Assembly (NCBI RefSeq): GCF_030272615.1 | Contig: NC_081405.1 | Span: 25,252,272 to 25,312,271, forward strand | Direction: 5' to 3' | Length of the DNA: 60,000 bases | Source: Cryptomeria japonica | Taxonomy: Eukaryota > Streptophyta > Pinopsida > Cupressales > Cupressaceae | Shown: piece after piece, positions 44,301 to 57,192 of the stretch | Position numbering within the stretch: the first letter of the stretch is position 1 | How the letters are laid out: the number at the start of each line of letters is the position of its first letter | Translations under genes and position numbers: made by a program | The notes under the pieces: model-generated | Databases searched by the model: none | The model's input: the letters and a program-made list of their open reading frames with translations, nothing else | What the model was told of the DNA's origin: nothing

Positions 44301-45644
44301 GAACCCGTCCATCCAAAGTGATGAGAATCTAGATGTTCCTAAGTGGCTACAATTCAACTTTGAAAGGATAAAGAAGAGAGTATTGAAGAAAGAAAGTTTG
44401 CAAAAGATGATCATTGAGGTTGAGGCCACAAGGAAGCCAAAGAAGGCAATGACTTTGTATGCCACCTAAAACTATGCAAAAGGAGAGATAGTTGCCAATA
44501 CCCTAAAATAGATAAGATTTAGTAAAAACTGCAAATACCCTAAACTAGGGTAACCCGAGACAGTAAGAAAATGGTTCGGGGGTCATATAGACTATCTTTA
44601 TACTGTATGTTAATTACAAAGTGATAAGTTGTGTGGTTGGAGATTTTCAGTCCACCCCTTCTAGGTTAGGATTGTGATGAACCAAACACAATTGTATCTA
44701 CCTAGGGCTTCCGGGTCGGGTGTGTTAGGCTGGCTGGCAAGAGAAAGAAAGGCTTGCCCAAACAACACTGAATGAAGATTGCAAATCACTTGCATAATAT
44801 TCATTCCCATTATTTTCTTGTGCGTTGGTTTGATCTCCATCGATTCAACAGCCAGAGGCAGACACCGCCCTATATATTAGCTCGTACAATACTGATCAAT
44901 CAACATGTATATGGGAGGAAGGGATTGCTGCGACAAAATTGAACTCTCACTCCTCAGTCACAGTTCTATGGTTTTATGAGGATGGATTCCTATAGGGTAT
45001 TACACATTCAGGGAACCACACCTTTGAAAAGGAGCCATCCGGCCTGAGATTGGATAATCAATATGAATACGAGATTGACCAATTTGCATTAAAAACTAGG
45101 GCAATTAACCACCACATGTCTCATTTCCTAACATCTTTTGCATAAAAAAGGAATCTCTCATACTCCAAGAGTTGCTTCCACAATCAATCAATATCCCACA
45201 AGAATGCAGGCATAGCTAGCATGTATAAAAGCAAGCAAAATTTGTAGAATCTCTTGAATGGTATTTTTTTGCAACATGAAATTAAGGTGAAGAATCTACC
45301 TCCTGCGCGGGATTGCAAGCAATGCACAAATGCCTTCGATGCGGGTTTGATGTTGTTGGGGGTTGAAGTCGCCATGGACGCCTACGCAGGATCACAATGC
45401 ACAAATGAATTGCCCTCTTCTTTTTTTTTAAGTAATGGTCATTGTCGTCGGAATTACAACGAACTCGAGCACTTTTTTGAAAAAAAGAAAATTTTTATTG
45501 CTAATGCCTTCTTCGTCGAAACCAAATGGCAAATTGTTGTCGGAATTACAACGAATTCGGACATTTTTTCAAAAAAAATCAAATTTGGTCACAATATACC
45601 TTCTCTGTCGGAAACCTCAGTCGAAAATCTAGTCCAAATGTATT
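38368..45644. other. A/T-rich intergenic DNA without a recognisable gene
   Basis: Over 7 kb I see only short ORFs without family motifs. The right end of the CACTA element should lie within the first part, but no TAGTG terminus is convincing. Small repeats: around 41230-41410 the phrase ATCTTACTA follows CCTAGTRA twice as an inverted pair; around 45437-45570 GTCGGAATTACAACGAA occurs twice. An ORF at 45254-45646 is Cys-poor and unmatched. Confidence 0.4.
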
Positions 45645-47455
45645 AGTGCCTTTAGCGTAACCAAGCTTCAAAAGATATTTGTCCAATCTAGCATACCAAG
45701 CTCTAGGAGCTTGCTTCAATCCATATAAAGCTTTCCTTAATCTGCAATCCATATCTTTATTATTTGTCAATGAAAATCCATCAGTTTGTTCAATGTGAAC
45801 ATCCTCTTCAAGATCACCATTCAGAAATGCACATTTTACATCCATTTGATATACTTTATAGTTCTTGTGTATTGCAAATGCAAGAAATAATTTGATTGCC
45901 TCAATTCTAGCTACCAGTGCAAAGGTTTCATTGTAATCAATTCCTTCTTTCTATGAATATCCTTTACACACTAATCTTGCTTTTTTTCTGATTATCTTAC
46001 CATCTTCATTACGTTTATTTCTAATTACCCATTTAGTTCCAATTACATTTTTATCTTTAGGTCGAGGAACCAATGTCCATGTATTATTTTTTTCAATTTT
46101 TTCTAATTCATCTTCCATATCTTCAATCCAATGTTTATCTTCACATGCCCCAATAACAGATGTTGGTTCAATTTGAGAAATTAAATATACCTCTTCATTT
46201 TCTAGTCTTCCTCTTATCATAACTCCTTGATACTTATTCCCAATTATCTAACTTTCAGAGTGATTCAGTCTTACATACCTGGGTGTGTTTACTTGTTGTT
46301 GTTCTTCGATCACTGTGGAATTCTCTGATGATGCTGGTGTGATTGGATTCACATTTTGTACTGGTGCACTCTGTATAGGTTCATTTGTGATCATCTCAAC
46401 TATTGGTTCAGAATCCATAGACCTTGAATTTCCTCTAAATTGTTCATCTATCTTCACATTTGCACTCTCAATGATTTTCTGCAATCTTTTATTAAAACAT
46501 CTATATGCTTTGCTCTTAGATGAATAACCAAGAAATATTCCTTCATCACTTCTAGGATCAAATTTACCAATATACCTATCTCTCCTAATGTAACATTTGC
46601 TTCCAAATATTATGAAGTATTTAAGAGTAGGAATATTACCAAACCATAATTCACAAGGTGTCTTACCGGTTTCACCTTTGATGTGAACTCTGTTGAAAGT
46701 GTAAACCGGTGTATTCAATGCTTCTCTCCAATACACATGAGGTAGATTTGCTTCTGATATCATGCTTCTAGCTGCATCTAGAATAGTTTTGTTCTTCCTT
46801 TCCACAACTCCATTTTGCTGAGGTTTCTGGGTGTTGATAGTTGTCTTCTAATTCCATTCACTTCACAAAATGTATTGAACTCCTTAGATGTAAATTCACC
46901 TCCTTGATCTGATCTTAAACATTTGATTTTCTTACCGGTTTCATTCTCTACCAGTGCCTTGAATAATTTGAATTTCCCAAAAGCTTCTGACTTCTCCCTG
47001 AGAAAAGTAATCCAACACATTCTACAATAATCATCAATGATTAGCATAAAGTATCTATCTCCCTCTAGAATTCTTGTTCTTGTCAGACCACACAAGTCAG
47101 TATGAATTAAATCAAGAACATTATTGGAATTCTCAGAAATACTCTTAAAAGTTGTTCTAACTTGCTTTCCCATTTGACATTCCTTACATACTGGATTATG
47201 AGGTTTTACAATCTTAAGTAAATCCCTTACTGCCTTAGATGAACTAATCTTTATAATGCAATCAAAATTCACATGATAGAGTCTTTTATGCCATAACCAA
47301 CTTTCATCAATATGTGCAATCAAGCATGTTTTTCATTGTTATTCAAATGAAAGATATTACCTCTAGTCTGATTACCGGTTGCAATCTCCAAACCAGTTCT
47401 ATTCATGATTTTGCATTTGCCATTCTTGAATTGTAACTGAAATTCCTTTTCAACT
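45645..47455 (-). pseudogene. Copia integrase and N-terminal reverse transcriptase, truncated
   Basis: The minus strand carries, in order, the GAG-pre-integrase region (HKRLYHVNFDCIIK and CKECQMGK), the integrase core (LIHTDLCG, LRSDQGGEFTSKEF), a frameshift near 46800, the rest of the integrase (MERKNKTILDAARS, KCYIRRDRYIGKFD), then the reverse transcriptase start (NTWTLVPRPKDKNVIGTKW, MDVKCAFLNGDLEE, GLKQAPRAWY). Coding likeness stops near 45645, before the catalytic YVDD motif, so the rest of pol and the 3' LTR are lost. Other stops occur near 47310 and 45951. Its upstream half is at 52649-53519, separated by a 5.2-kb insertion. Confidence 0.82.
47451..47455. repeat. Target-site duplication CAACT, left copy
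   Basis: CAACT here matches 52644-52648. Removing the insertion and one copy restores the copia reading frame as GQLVEKEFQLQF. Confidence 0.85.
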
Positions 47456-47994
47456 TGTTGAGCATTGAATTTAAATCAATAGAATTTTGTGGTTTCAATT
47501 GAAGCTACAGAAGTTTTCTTAAAAAAAAAAATGAAATCAACCATGCCCTTAAAAATTTTGATAGAACCCTTGGCATTTTCATTGACATCAGAACCCAAAA
47601 AATTATCGCTCAAACCAAGGCCATCAAATATACATACTAATCCTTCACCGAAATATCTAGTTTGACCGAAATGGTACATCTGTTGTATCAAAGAAACCTA
47701 TCGGTGTTTCATCGACAAGTGACTTATCGAATAGACTTCAGCCTCGACGAGTTCCAAAAGTGGCTCATCAAAAACATTATTTTCATCGACAGATGATATG
47801 TTGAGGAAACCGCAGGAAGATCTCATTGATAAGACTTTTCGAGGAAAAGAGTGTATCGAAGAGACACAAAAGATGTTGACCAAAGATAGCTTTCTCATCG
47901 AAGAATAAGGGATCGATGAAACACGAGAGATTACCATCGATATCTTGTTATCGGCCAAACATAAAGAGTCGAAGGAGAGTATTTTTGTTTTACC

Positions 47995-48384
47995 GAAAGG
48001 GGAGATTTCATCGACGTCAGTGAAGATGTAATACATAAGGTAGAGCCTTTCGATGAAAGTGAAGAGGTCGATGAAGTCACAAAGCTCCTTAACGATGATG
48101 GTAGTTTTATCAAAACTAAGGAAACATCGATGAAACATGACATTTCGAAGGAAGATAAAGTCAAGCCACTGAAGTACATGATTCCATCGAAAAGGGGTGC
48201 AGCAATAAAACTGATGAGCATCAATGGCCAATATGAAGTGCTGCTAGATGAATTATTACTTTCTACCGTGAGGATCAATACAAATCTTAATAAAGTCACT
48301 TCATCATATATTCAAATAAATGCCTCTGTGACCGTTGTGCAATTAGTAATGTTAACTGATAAAATTGCCATGAATGCTCGATAA
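47995..48384 (+). pseudogene. Unknown acidic ORF in the 5.2-kb insertion
   Basis: An open frame of about 130 codons, acidic at first (DESEEVDEVTKLLNDDGS), then hydrophobic/Ser-Thr-rich; the first ATG is at 48130. Frames upstream to ~47700 carry many stops, so it may be the end of a longer broken gene. No family recognised. Confidence 0.35.
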
Positions 48385-48528
48385 ATTGGCAAAAGAGGAA
48401 ATACTTCGAAGCAACACTTGAAGAATTCGCAGCGAGCCACAGAGAGCCGAAACGATTTGAGATCAAATTCACGAGTGGTCTACCCTGAATTCAAGTAAGT
48501 TTTTCACTCTCAGAGATCTGTAGTGATA

Positions 48529-51484
48529 ATGGAGGGATCATCTTCTAAAAGAATAGGGCTAGGAAAGTTAAAGAGACTCAGCCCCCAGAAGACAAACCTA
48601 AGAGGTAGAAAAAGGAAGGGCGCTCTTTGGCCCATGACCTAATTGACCAATGTCCTGCATCAAGCCTTAGGTCTAAGAAAATTGAAACAGATGAGGAAGG
48701 TTTGGAGGATAGATTTGAAGACCTAGGAGATACATGGATAGAGATAAGGGGTCATGAATTGTTTATTTTTGGGTATATACGAAGGAGTGCACCTAAGCCT
48801 GTGAATAACTTGTGGAGGTTGAATTTGGGGAAATTGGCAATGGCTAATGTCTTTGTGAATGTTGAACTCATGAAATCCCTAGCCAACAACTATGAACCCA
48901 TGACCAGGACCATATATGATTATATGGGGAGACCAGTACTATCAATTACCAAGGAAATTATTAACACTGTGTTTGATTTAGATTGGGGATTCGAAGAGCA
49001 AATTAATACTAAGAAATTGACACAAGAGTACTTCAACCTAGAGGGAGTCTATAAGAGGTGGAGACTCCCTATCCATAGACCCAGGGTTACAGGATCGATA
49101 GTACCATTTGATAAAGATAACAAAGCTCCATATGATGTCAATTTGTTTCATCCCTACTTCAAGTATACATACTATTGCATTGCTCATCATCTGGGAATAG
49201 AGGCTCATCCCTTGATGGATATAGCGGCTATGGCCATCTGTGCAGATTTGCAATCTAGAGATCCCCGGTTATTTGATTTTTCTACCTATCTTGTTGATGC
49301 CATCAATCATGGACTAGAGAAACTGAAAGGAGATGTGATTAATGTGCATTTCATGTATTAATCTATTCTTATGCATATGCTATTGTATGTTGGGCAAGAC
49401 AAAGGGCTATGACCAGACGAGTTGTGCATTAGGGCATATGATAAAGCTGGGATAAGGAAGCCTGTGCAACTATGGATATCTTCATGGGACCAAAGATACA
49501 GCAACAACCAGTACTGGCACTTCGAGGAATATTTTGTTAAGACATTACACAGATTATTGGGATACCCGTGTGATCGTGCTTTGTCTCCTGAAATTCAGAG
49601 ATTCTTGAGGCCAAAGGATTATGGCGAAGATACTGCAATTGAGCACAACTGGGGAGATTTTTATTTCTTTTCGGATTGCACTCAAATAAGAGTGTATGGA
49701 TTTGAGGGAAAACCATATATATTGCCTATCATTGTGCCTAACAGAGTGGCATGCCTAGAGATTGTCAGGCAGTTGTCAGTAGTAAGCGCCCAACACTTAA
49801 CTGATCATGGAAAACAATCCATCGTGCCTAGATTACTTGTCTTTTCAGACTTTATTGTCAAAAGTTTAAAGAGTTACAGTTTGCTATAGAATAAATTGGA
49901 TTACTACAAGATGGTAGAAGGAGATCCTAGGCCAAACTTTGATCCAGAATGATACATAGGGGTAGCGAAGTAATCCCCGAAACTCAAGGTTGGAGAGCAT
50001 GTGTCACTCATACCTGATGATTTCATTAGAAATATAAGAAGGGAAGAAGCAAATGAAAAAAGGGCTAAATATGAGTGAGTGTTCCAAGCCTACAAATGGA
50101 AGCTCTTCCGAGGGAGAATAAATGAGGAGATGCTTCAAAACATCAAAGATCCCTTAGATCAAGCAAATAAACTTATGGAGCATGAGATAGAGTTGCTTGA
50201 GGGAGTGCCTACTTATGTCTATGGGAAGCACATCAACACTGTCAGGGATACAGAGCCCTTGGCCCAATTGTCTCCTCAATTTGTTTGTAATGTTTTTCCA
50301 ATTGAGTCCCCTAGAGAAGACTGTCCTCCTGGATTTGAGGGTGGTGTGTAGATGGATATGATGACGGGACAGTACAATGTCCAAGATGTTGGAGATATAA
50401 GGTTATTTGAACATGAAGGTTTTATTGTTGATGATGATTTCATTTCGTCCAAAGAATTTGATACATTCCTATACCAGCATAAAGGAATATAGGTTAGGAC
50501 TGCTATGAAAGAGAAAATAGAGGAGGAACAAGCCCAAAGGTTACAAGAGGAGGTGGACCTTGCTAAGAAAGAAATGACACCTAAGAAAGGAAGGCAGCTA
50601 CTCAAGGATGTTGGTGTGCTAATCTACTCAGGATGGGACATGAGGTTTGCATTGTTGTTTGACGGTTTCCTCAAGAAGCAAGACCCCAACAAGCAGATCA
50701 TACCAGAGGAGATAGACAAGATCTTTATGGGCTAGGATATGATCCTGATCAAAAGGCTCTCATAATATGGGCCTTGTATCCGAAGGAAAAGAGACCTATA
50801 CTGGTTGATATGAATCAGGTTTTTGGCCACTTGATGATCCAGCAAGTTGGGAGAACTGATCCCAAAATCACAGCCAAGTTGAACGTGGATGTAGCAAAAT
50901 TGAACCAGGAACAAACAGAGTTTTTGGTCAAAGAGAATAGCATTTACAGAGGCTTGTATGAGAAGGCTACTAAAGAAATCTAGAGGCTACAAGGACAGTT
51001 GTCATAAAAGACTCCTATTATGGGGGAACATGAACCAGATATGGGTTATCAACCTGACTTAAGGGTCTTAGAAGTTATATCAGATGCTACCTGCTGGAGG
51101 ATAAAGGCTGAAAAGTTAGCCAAGAAATTAACCAGTGCCCAACAGAAGATGAACAAGTTGGAAACTGATGTCATTGAGCATAGGTTCAAAGCTATGTTGC
51201 CACATGCTAACCAATATTGGAAAGAATACACAGGAACTGTAAAAGCTCTAAAAGAGTATGCGAGATTAAAGGAGAGATTGCAAGATGTATTGAAGGATAA
51301 TGAGGCCATGACCGCAAAAGAAAGAGCTCAAGGGGACCAATACCTGATGGAGCATGACAAATACACAGACACGTTGAATAAAGATCTCCAAATATTGGAC
51401 GAAGACTGTGTTGCAACGATACCAATTATCTACAAGGATGGTGAACTGACTCCATTAGAGAAATGGCAAAAGGAATTTGCATAG
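48529..51484 (+). pseudogene. Unknown large ORF in the 5.2-kb insertion (broken)
   Basis: A probable original start at 48529 (MEGSSSKRIGLGKLKR) needs a frameshift near 48620 to enter the main frame, 48627-50735, which has stops at 49359, 49410, 49887 and several more to 50733. A further shift leads into 50774-51484. The ancestral protein had roughly 950 residues. Around 48940-48990, RPVLSITKEIINTVFDLD resembles the segment with ITKEIIHLI in the second ORF of the element at 259-8291, and more loosely the TLEDV..IL..PI block of plant mobile domains. The C-terminal 250 residues are Lys/Glu-rich and coiled-coil-like. No enzyme motif seen. Confidence 0.5.
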
Positions 51485-52643
51485 ATTAAGGAGAAAGTAG
51501 TGGCTAGATTTAACCAGAATGAAGATATAGCCCCACATGTCAATTAGGCGGTGTTTGATCTATTTTCACTGGAGACAGATATGAAAAAAAAGAGCACGGC
51601 CGTTAGATGCCATAAGAGTGACAGTTATATTAATTATCTTGGCATGCTTAATCTCTTTATCTTTCACTTTGTTAAGCAATTGTAATCAGGTTGTTAATGA
51701 TGAAGGGACGTAACTTTTCATAGAATAGGTGTTGCTCACTTTTTTTATATGAGCAAGTTTTGTAAAATAAAAAAAGAATAGAAGATACCGGACAAATACT
51801 ATAGCCTCTAGCATACCATTGTACCATTTTGAAGCTTTAATAGAATCAGTCATTTTTCTCGGCATATGTGATGTGGATCATCTCATTTTCTATAGGCAGT
51901 TGTTTGTGATATTATCTAAAGTAGATAAGGTTATTCGTGTTCCTATAGTGAAGTTTATGTTTCCATGTTATAAACTTGGATTAAAATGATCTACTTGTGA
52001 ATTTTAATTGTTCCTTGTAGTTATTTCTTGGATGGTCCTTTAAGGTTAAGGTTAAATTCATTCAGGCAGTTTATGATATAAACATTTAGCAGATCTCATA
52101 AGAAATAGTAACTGACAGATTTACCAAAGGGGGTAGGTTTAAAAATTGTCTCACAAATCATACATTAAGTCCTAGAGAAATATAAGACTTTGTAGCCCAA
52201 ATAACAGGAAAGACACTGGTCATTCACAAATCACAACCTTTACCATATTAATTACCTTTACATTTAAGCAATAGGACTAGTTGAGTAGGACACATAAAAC
52301 TAGTTAGCAATAGTATACATACTTACAAATTTCAAGTACAAAGATCGAATAGCTTCCACAACAACAATATTGAACTCATCTAAAAGTCACCCATCCTAGG
52401 AACATATGTCATTCTAAGATAGGAGGAAGTTAGATTAAGATAAACAATGTGCTATAAAAAGCATTAGTCATTGAAAGTCACTAGTGAATAGGTATACCCG
52501 CCTAGGTCTTGCAGAGCCTGAAGTGAGGGAGTTAGTAACCGAATAGGTTCACTCTATAAGTTGGCCAAGTCAATTGGAAGGTTTTATCATAGGAGCTGGC
52601 ATTTCCTTAGAACCCATCTAATCTGTTGATTTGAGATCCAACA
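51485..52643. other. Non-coding 3' part of the 5.2-kb insertion
   Basis: More than 1.1 kb without an ORF. The purine run near 52135 is the only notable signal; the last ~500 bp would be expected to be an LTR, but its 5' counterpart is not visible. Confidence 0.4.
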
Positions 52644-53519
52644 CAACTAATTGACCAACACTCAAAAGATTATGCTTCAAACCTTCAACATAATAAACGT
52701 TGTCAGTATTGTGCTTACCATCAAAAGATATAGTGCCTTTTCCTCTAATCAAACAAGCTTTGTCATCCCCAAATCTTACTAGACCTCCATTGTATTCCTG
52801 AAAAGATATGAATTTACTTTTATCACCAGTCATATGATGTGAACATCCGGAATCTATAATCCATTCATCCTTTTCTTCAATTTTAGCTGTCAGGGCCTAC
52901 TCTATCAGTGGAATAGTAGGTGTCGGTTGATCTTCTTTTATTGCAACAAAAGCCCATCCATTGTCTGATGGTTCTTCATCAGAATCATCAGCATAGTAAC
53001 ATGATTTGTCTTTATTCTTCTTAAATCTGTATCTCTGATATTCAAGGTTAGGTTTATATGTTCTTTTAGCTTCTTCTCTTAATCTTGCATGTCTATCATG
53101 ACATCTAGATGCCATATGACCAACTTTATTGTAGTTAAAACATTTAAATGGTGCTTTACCTTCATACTTACTGCCAATAGGACCTTTAGGCATTTTCCTC
53201 GCAAATAGTGCTTCAAGTTCTTCCAGTTCTTCATTTTCCTTCCTGATATCTTCAAGTTCTCTTGCATAAAGTGTTTTCCAATCAAATTTATCAGATGATG
53301 ATGATGATGATGCAGATGATGATTCTTTGAAGGCCAAATCTGTTTTAATTGTAGCAATAGGACCAAATTCCTCAAGCTCAAATGCTGAAAGTTTTCCAAC
53401 CAAGGTATCTCTAGATACTGATGTATTAGGCATTGTTCTCAACTCATTAATAGCAGTTACTTTCATTTTGTATGCCGGTGGTAATGCTCTCAAAACGTTA
53501 GATGAACTACTAAGGTGCT
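52644..53519 (-). pseudogene. Copia gag (3' part) and protease, upstream half of the split element
   Basis: From 53519 the minus strand encodes a Gag part with NVLRALPPAYKMKVTAINE (UBN2-type capsid end) and one zinc knuckle, CFNYNKVGHMASRC, near 53130, whose second cysteine is replaced by asparagine. The protease-to-integrase linker follows at 52850-52650 (MTGDKSKFISFQEY, VYYVEGLKHNLLSVGQLV). A stop near 52897 lies between the two. The frame continues at 47455 when the 5.2-kb insertion is removed. On the right it is cut at 53520 by an LTR fragment. Confidence 0.78.
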
Positions 53520-53720
53520 TGTTGGTATTATGGATGTGTTGCATTGGTTTTGTCATTGATGTCAACACTTATCCTTCTGGAGATCTTTAGTTACATTGAA
53601 CTGGCACATTATGTTCACCGACAAGTTCAGTGACTTATGCATAGTCACCGGTATATTGTTCACCAGCAAGTTATATTGTTCACCGGTTAAGATTATATCA
53701 CCAAGGACCTTACTTTCTTG
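53520..53720 (+). repeat. Truncated copia LTR fragment
   Basis: TGTTGGTATTATGG begins exactly where the minus-strand gag coding ends. TTTTGTCATTGATGTCAACA follows, a layout similar to the LTR start at 57193 (TGTTGGCATATG ... TTGTCATTAATGT) but diverged. CACCGGT/CACCGAC words recur to ~53700. The right limit is uncertain. No second TSD copy (GTGCT) is seen. Confidence 0.5.
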
Positions 53721-56700
53721 TTGCAGTGGATGAAGGTGTTACCAATTAGGAATCTGAGGATGAAGAGAATGAGCACATAGTGTTTGTGGTTGTCAAGGAA
53801 GAGTTGTCTGACTAGAAAGCCCTTGTCTCACATATTGACAACTCTAACGAGTGGATCATTGATAGCGGGTGTTCTCACCACATGACTGGTGATCGAAGAA
53901 AGTTTCTGACTCTTGAAGAATATGATGGTGGTGTTGTCCGGTTTAGTAACGATGCACCTTGCATGGTGAAAGGAAAAGGATCCATCTCACTGAATGGAAA
54001 GAGCAGTGTGGATGATGTCTACTGGGTGGAAGGCCTTAAGCACAACCTTTTGAGTGTTTCTCAGTTGAATGACAAAGGACCCATACTGGAATTCAAAGGT
54101 GGAGTCTGTAGAATAATTGGAAAGAGTGGAGAACTTATTGCCACCGGTAAGCAGACCAGAGGAAAATTGTTTTAGCTGAGTGCCAAGATTAGTCAATGCC
54201 TGATAGTGAATCTGATGATAGTTGGATATGGCATAGGAGACTTTGTCATATAAATTTTGAAAATATTGTAAAGGCTAGTAAGTTCAAGGCAATAAGAGGA
54301 TTGCCTTTGCTGAACAAACCAGAGAATGCCAACTTGGGAAGATGTCTTCCTCAACATTCAAAGGTAAGTCCTTTTCAGCTAAGAACTTACTTGATCTAGT
54401 GCACACCAATCTGTGTGGTCCGATGAAAACTAGAAGTATTCAAGGAGATCGGTACTTCATGATTCTGACCGATGATTGCTCAAGAATGATGTGGGTCTCA
54501 TTCTTGAAAGACAAGTCTGAGGCATTTGGAAAGTTCAAAGCCTTTAGGGCATTGGTGGAGAAGGAGAGCGGTAGAAGAATAAAATGCTTAAGGACCGATC
54601 AGGGAGGTGAATTCACTTCTGATGAATTCAATAAGTACTGCGAGGAGAATGGTATCAAGAGGCAGTTGTTTGCCCCAAGGACACCACAGCAAAATGGCAT
54701 AGCAGAAAGAAACAACAGGATTGTAGTTGAAGCAGCCAGAACTATGTTGATCCAAGGAAATGTCACTCACACATTTTGGAGGGAAGTGGTGAGCATTGTA
54801 GTCTATACCATGAACCGGGTACTCATCAAGAAAGGTAAAGACAAAACCCCCTATGAGTACTGGAACAGGAGAACTCCCAATGTGAGTTATTTCAAAGTGT
54901 TTGGGAGTAAATGCTATATCAGGAGAAGTGAGCACCTGAGCAAGTTTGATGCTAAGTGTGATGAAGGAATATTTCTGGGATATTCCACTAAAAGCAAAGC
55001 TCTCAAGTGCTACAACAGGAGGAATCAGAAGATAATTGAGAGTATCAATGTCAGGGTTGATGAATCCCCTAAGAAGCCTGAGGAAACCGGCAGCAATCAA
55101 ACAGGAGATGAAAAGGGTTTAGCCTTCTGGGAAGCAGTTAAGAAAGAAACAAGTGACAAACATTGCAAAGACCTCAGTGTTTCTGTACCGGTAGAAGCTT
55201 CAGTAGGTGAAGAAGAAGATGAAGTGGAAAAAGAAGAGGAAAAGCAAACATAACCAGCTACGGTCATTCTTAGGTATGTAAGACTGCATCATGATCCAAA
55301 GAAAATTATAGGAGACAAAGATGCAGGAATACTTACAAGGAGAAAGGTGAAAGAAAATTATTGCATGATTTCAGAATTTGAGCCTAAGACCGCTAGAGAG
55401 GCACTTACCGATGAAGACTAGATAAAGGCAATGGAAGAGGAGTTGGACCAGATAGAGAAGAATGCAACATGGTCCTTGATACCCAGACTGGAACACAGGA
55501 ATGTCATAGGTACCAAATGGGTCTTCAAGAATAAGCTGAATGAAGAAGGCACGGTGGTAAGGAACAAGGCAAGACTTGTATGCAAGGGATATGCTCAGGA
55601 AGAAGGAGAAGACTATGGAGAAACCTTTTCCCCAGTGGCTAGACTGGAAGGTGTTCGAATGCTACTGGAATTTGCAGCATTCAAGGGATTTAAGGTATAC
55701 CATATGGATGTGAAGTCTTCCTTCTTGAATGGAATCCTGGAGGAAGAAGTGTATATTGAGAAACCAGATGGGTTTGCTTTGTCGAAAGATAGTGACATGG
55801 TGTGCAGATTACACAAGGCCCTATATGGATTGAAACAGGCACCAAGGGCATGGTACGAATGGTTACACTCTCATCTTGTGAAGATAGGATTTCAAAGAAC
55901 AAGTGAGGACAGCAACATCTACCAAGGAGATCAGATTCTGATATGTGAAGTATTTGTAGATGATATAATCTTTGGTGGAGATGATGATATGAGTCATGCA
56001 TTTGCAGATGTGATGAAAAATGAGTTTGAGATGTCTTTGATTGGAGAGATAAAGTTTTTCATTGGTCTACAGATTCAACAGATGAAAGAGGGTATCTTCA
56101 TTACCCAGTCCAAGTATATCAAAGAGGTATTGAAGACCTTTGGCATGAAGGAGACCAAACCAGTTAGAACGTCGATGGTGACCGGTTGCAAACTAACAAA
56201 GGAGGATGATACATCGTTGGTGGATGAGAAGGAGTACTGGTCAATGATCGATAAGTTGCACTATGTGGTGCACAACAGACCGGATATTGCTCATGTAGTG
56301 GGCATAGTGGCTCATTTTCAGAAGAGTCCAAGAGAATCCCACTTGGTAGCGGTAAGGAGGATTCTTAGATATCTGAAAGGGATAGTTGATTGTGGATTGT
56401 GGTATCCATGCAATGGTGACTTTGATCTCAAAGTGTTTACCGATGCAGATTAGGCAGGTAATGTGGATGACTGGAAGAGCACAACCGGTGGAGTGTTCTT
56501 CCTTGGTGGAAGACTAGTCTTGTGGACGAGCAAGAAGCAGAGCTATATTTCTCAGTCTACAGCTGAAGCGGAGTATGTGGCAGCATTTATGAACTGCACT
56601 CAAGCAATCTGGATGAAGCATGTACTGGATGGCTTCAAAGTGACTATATCTAAACCGGTGAGTATTTTCTGTGATAATACTAGTGCAATAAATAATTCCA

Positions 56701-56903
56701 AAAATCCAGTATTGCATGCTAGGACCAAGCATATTGAGCTCAAGTATCATTTCTTCAGAGAAAAGGTTTAGAATAAGGAGGTTGTATTAGAACATGTTTC
56801 CAGTAAGGAGAAACTAGCAAACATATTCACTAAGCCCTTATCGAAGACTACATTTACCTATTTGAGAGGTGAATTAGGGGTTCTGCCCCTTCATGAAGTA
56901 AAT
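53721..56903 (+). pseudogene. Copia pol (protease to RNase H), 5'-truncated and broken
   Basis: Plus-strand domains in order: protease WIIDSGCSHHMTGD (near 53870); GAG-pre-integrase HRRLCHINFENIVK (54230) with the expected C-x-x-C lost at a frameshift near 54345; integrase core LVHTNLCGPMKTRS and LRTDQGGEFTSDEF; reverse transcriptase (TWSLIPRLEHRNVIGTKW, YHMDVKSSFLNG) with catalytic FVDDIIFGG near 55965; RNase H with FTDAD, then a stop where the usual tryptophan of DADWAG stands (56451-56453), and continuing from 56463 to 56903 (ISQSTAEAEYVA, ANIFTKPLSKTTF). Stops also lie near 53740, 53812, 54173, 55251 and 55419. Gag is missing. Confidence 0.85.
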
Positions 56904-57179
56904 TAAAGATGTGTGCTCCACATCAGTCAAGTACTACCATGTCAGATCTTACAAGATTGATGTGTTGAAGGATGTTACTCCATAGGGGGAGCAGCATAGT
57001 GGAGCTTGAAAGCTTGTGCCTCCACTTTGGCATTGTTGTCAAAGGGGGAGAAGATATATGGTAGAGTGCGCACTAACCAGTCCAGGTGGTGGTGGTGATC
57101 TTTCAAGATTGAACCAGTATATGTTATTGAGCATGGTGCAGATACTGAGCAATGATATACTGAGCATTGCCATCAATGC

Positions 57180-57192
57180 CAAAGGGGAAGAT
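57180..57192 (+). promoter_or_regulatory. Polypurine tract of the plus-strand copia element
   Basis: CAAAGGGGAAGAT abuts the LTR start TGTTGGCATATG at 57193. Similar purine runs near 56984 (AGGGGGAG) and 57042 (AAAGGGGGAG) precede it. Confidence 0.8.

Larger units (their letters stand above)
47456..52643 (+). mobile_element. 5188-bp insertion with TGTTG/CAACA ends and 5-bp TSD, no visible LTRs
   Basis: The boundaries are fixed by restoration of the interrupted copia frame and the CAACT duplication. The insertion starts TGTTGAGC and ends GATCCAACA, as integrase-made LTR insertions do. I found no direct repeat between its first ~1 kb and last ~1.1 kb. A weak inverted likeness of the two ends (TGTTG, then AAATCAAYAG 10-15 bases on) may be chance. 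Inside are two degraded plus-strand ORFs (about 47995-48384 and 48529-51484) and no retroelement enzymes. A purine run AAAGGGGGTAGG near 52135 could be a polypurine tract. It could be a non-autonomous retroelement with LTRs decayed beyond recognition, or a DNA element of a type I do not know. Confidence 0.7.

Noticed and set aside
45254-45646. 130-residue plus-strand ORF next to the truncated copia element
   Set aside because: It contains an internal nucleotide repeat and runs into copia antisense sequence; no recognisable domain.
47985-48010. ACCGAAAGGGGAGATTT as a polypurine tract marking a 3' LTR
   Set aside because: No LTR start (TG with a repeat elsewhere) follows it, and the position lies in the 5' part of the insertion.
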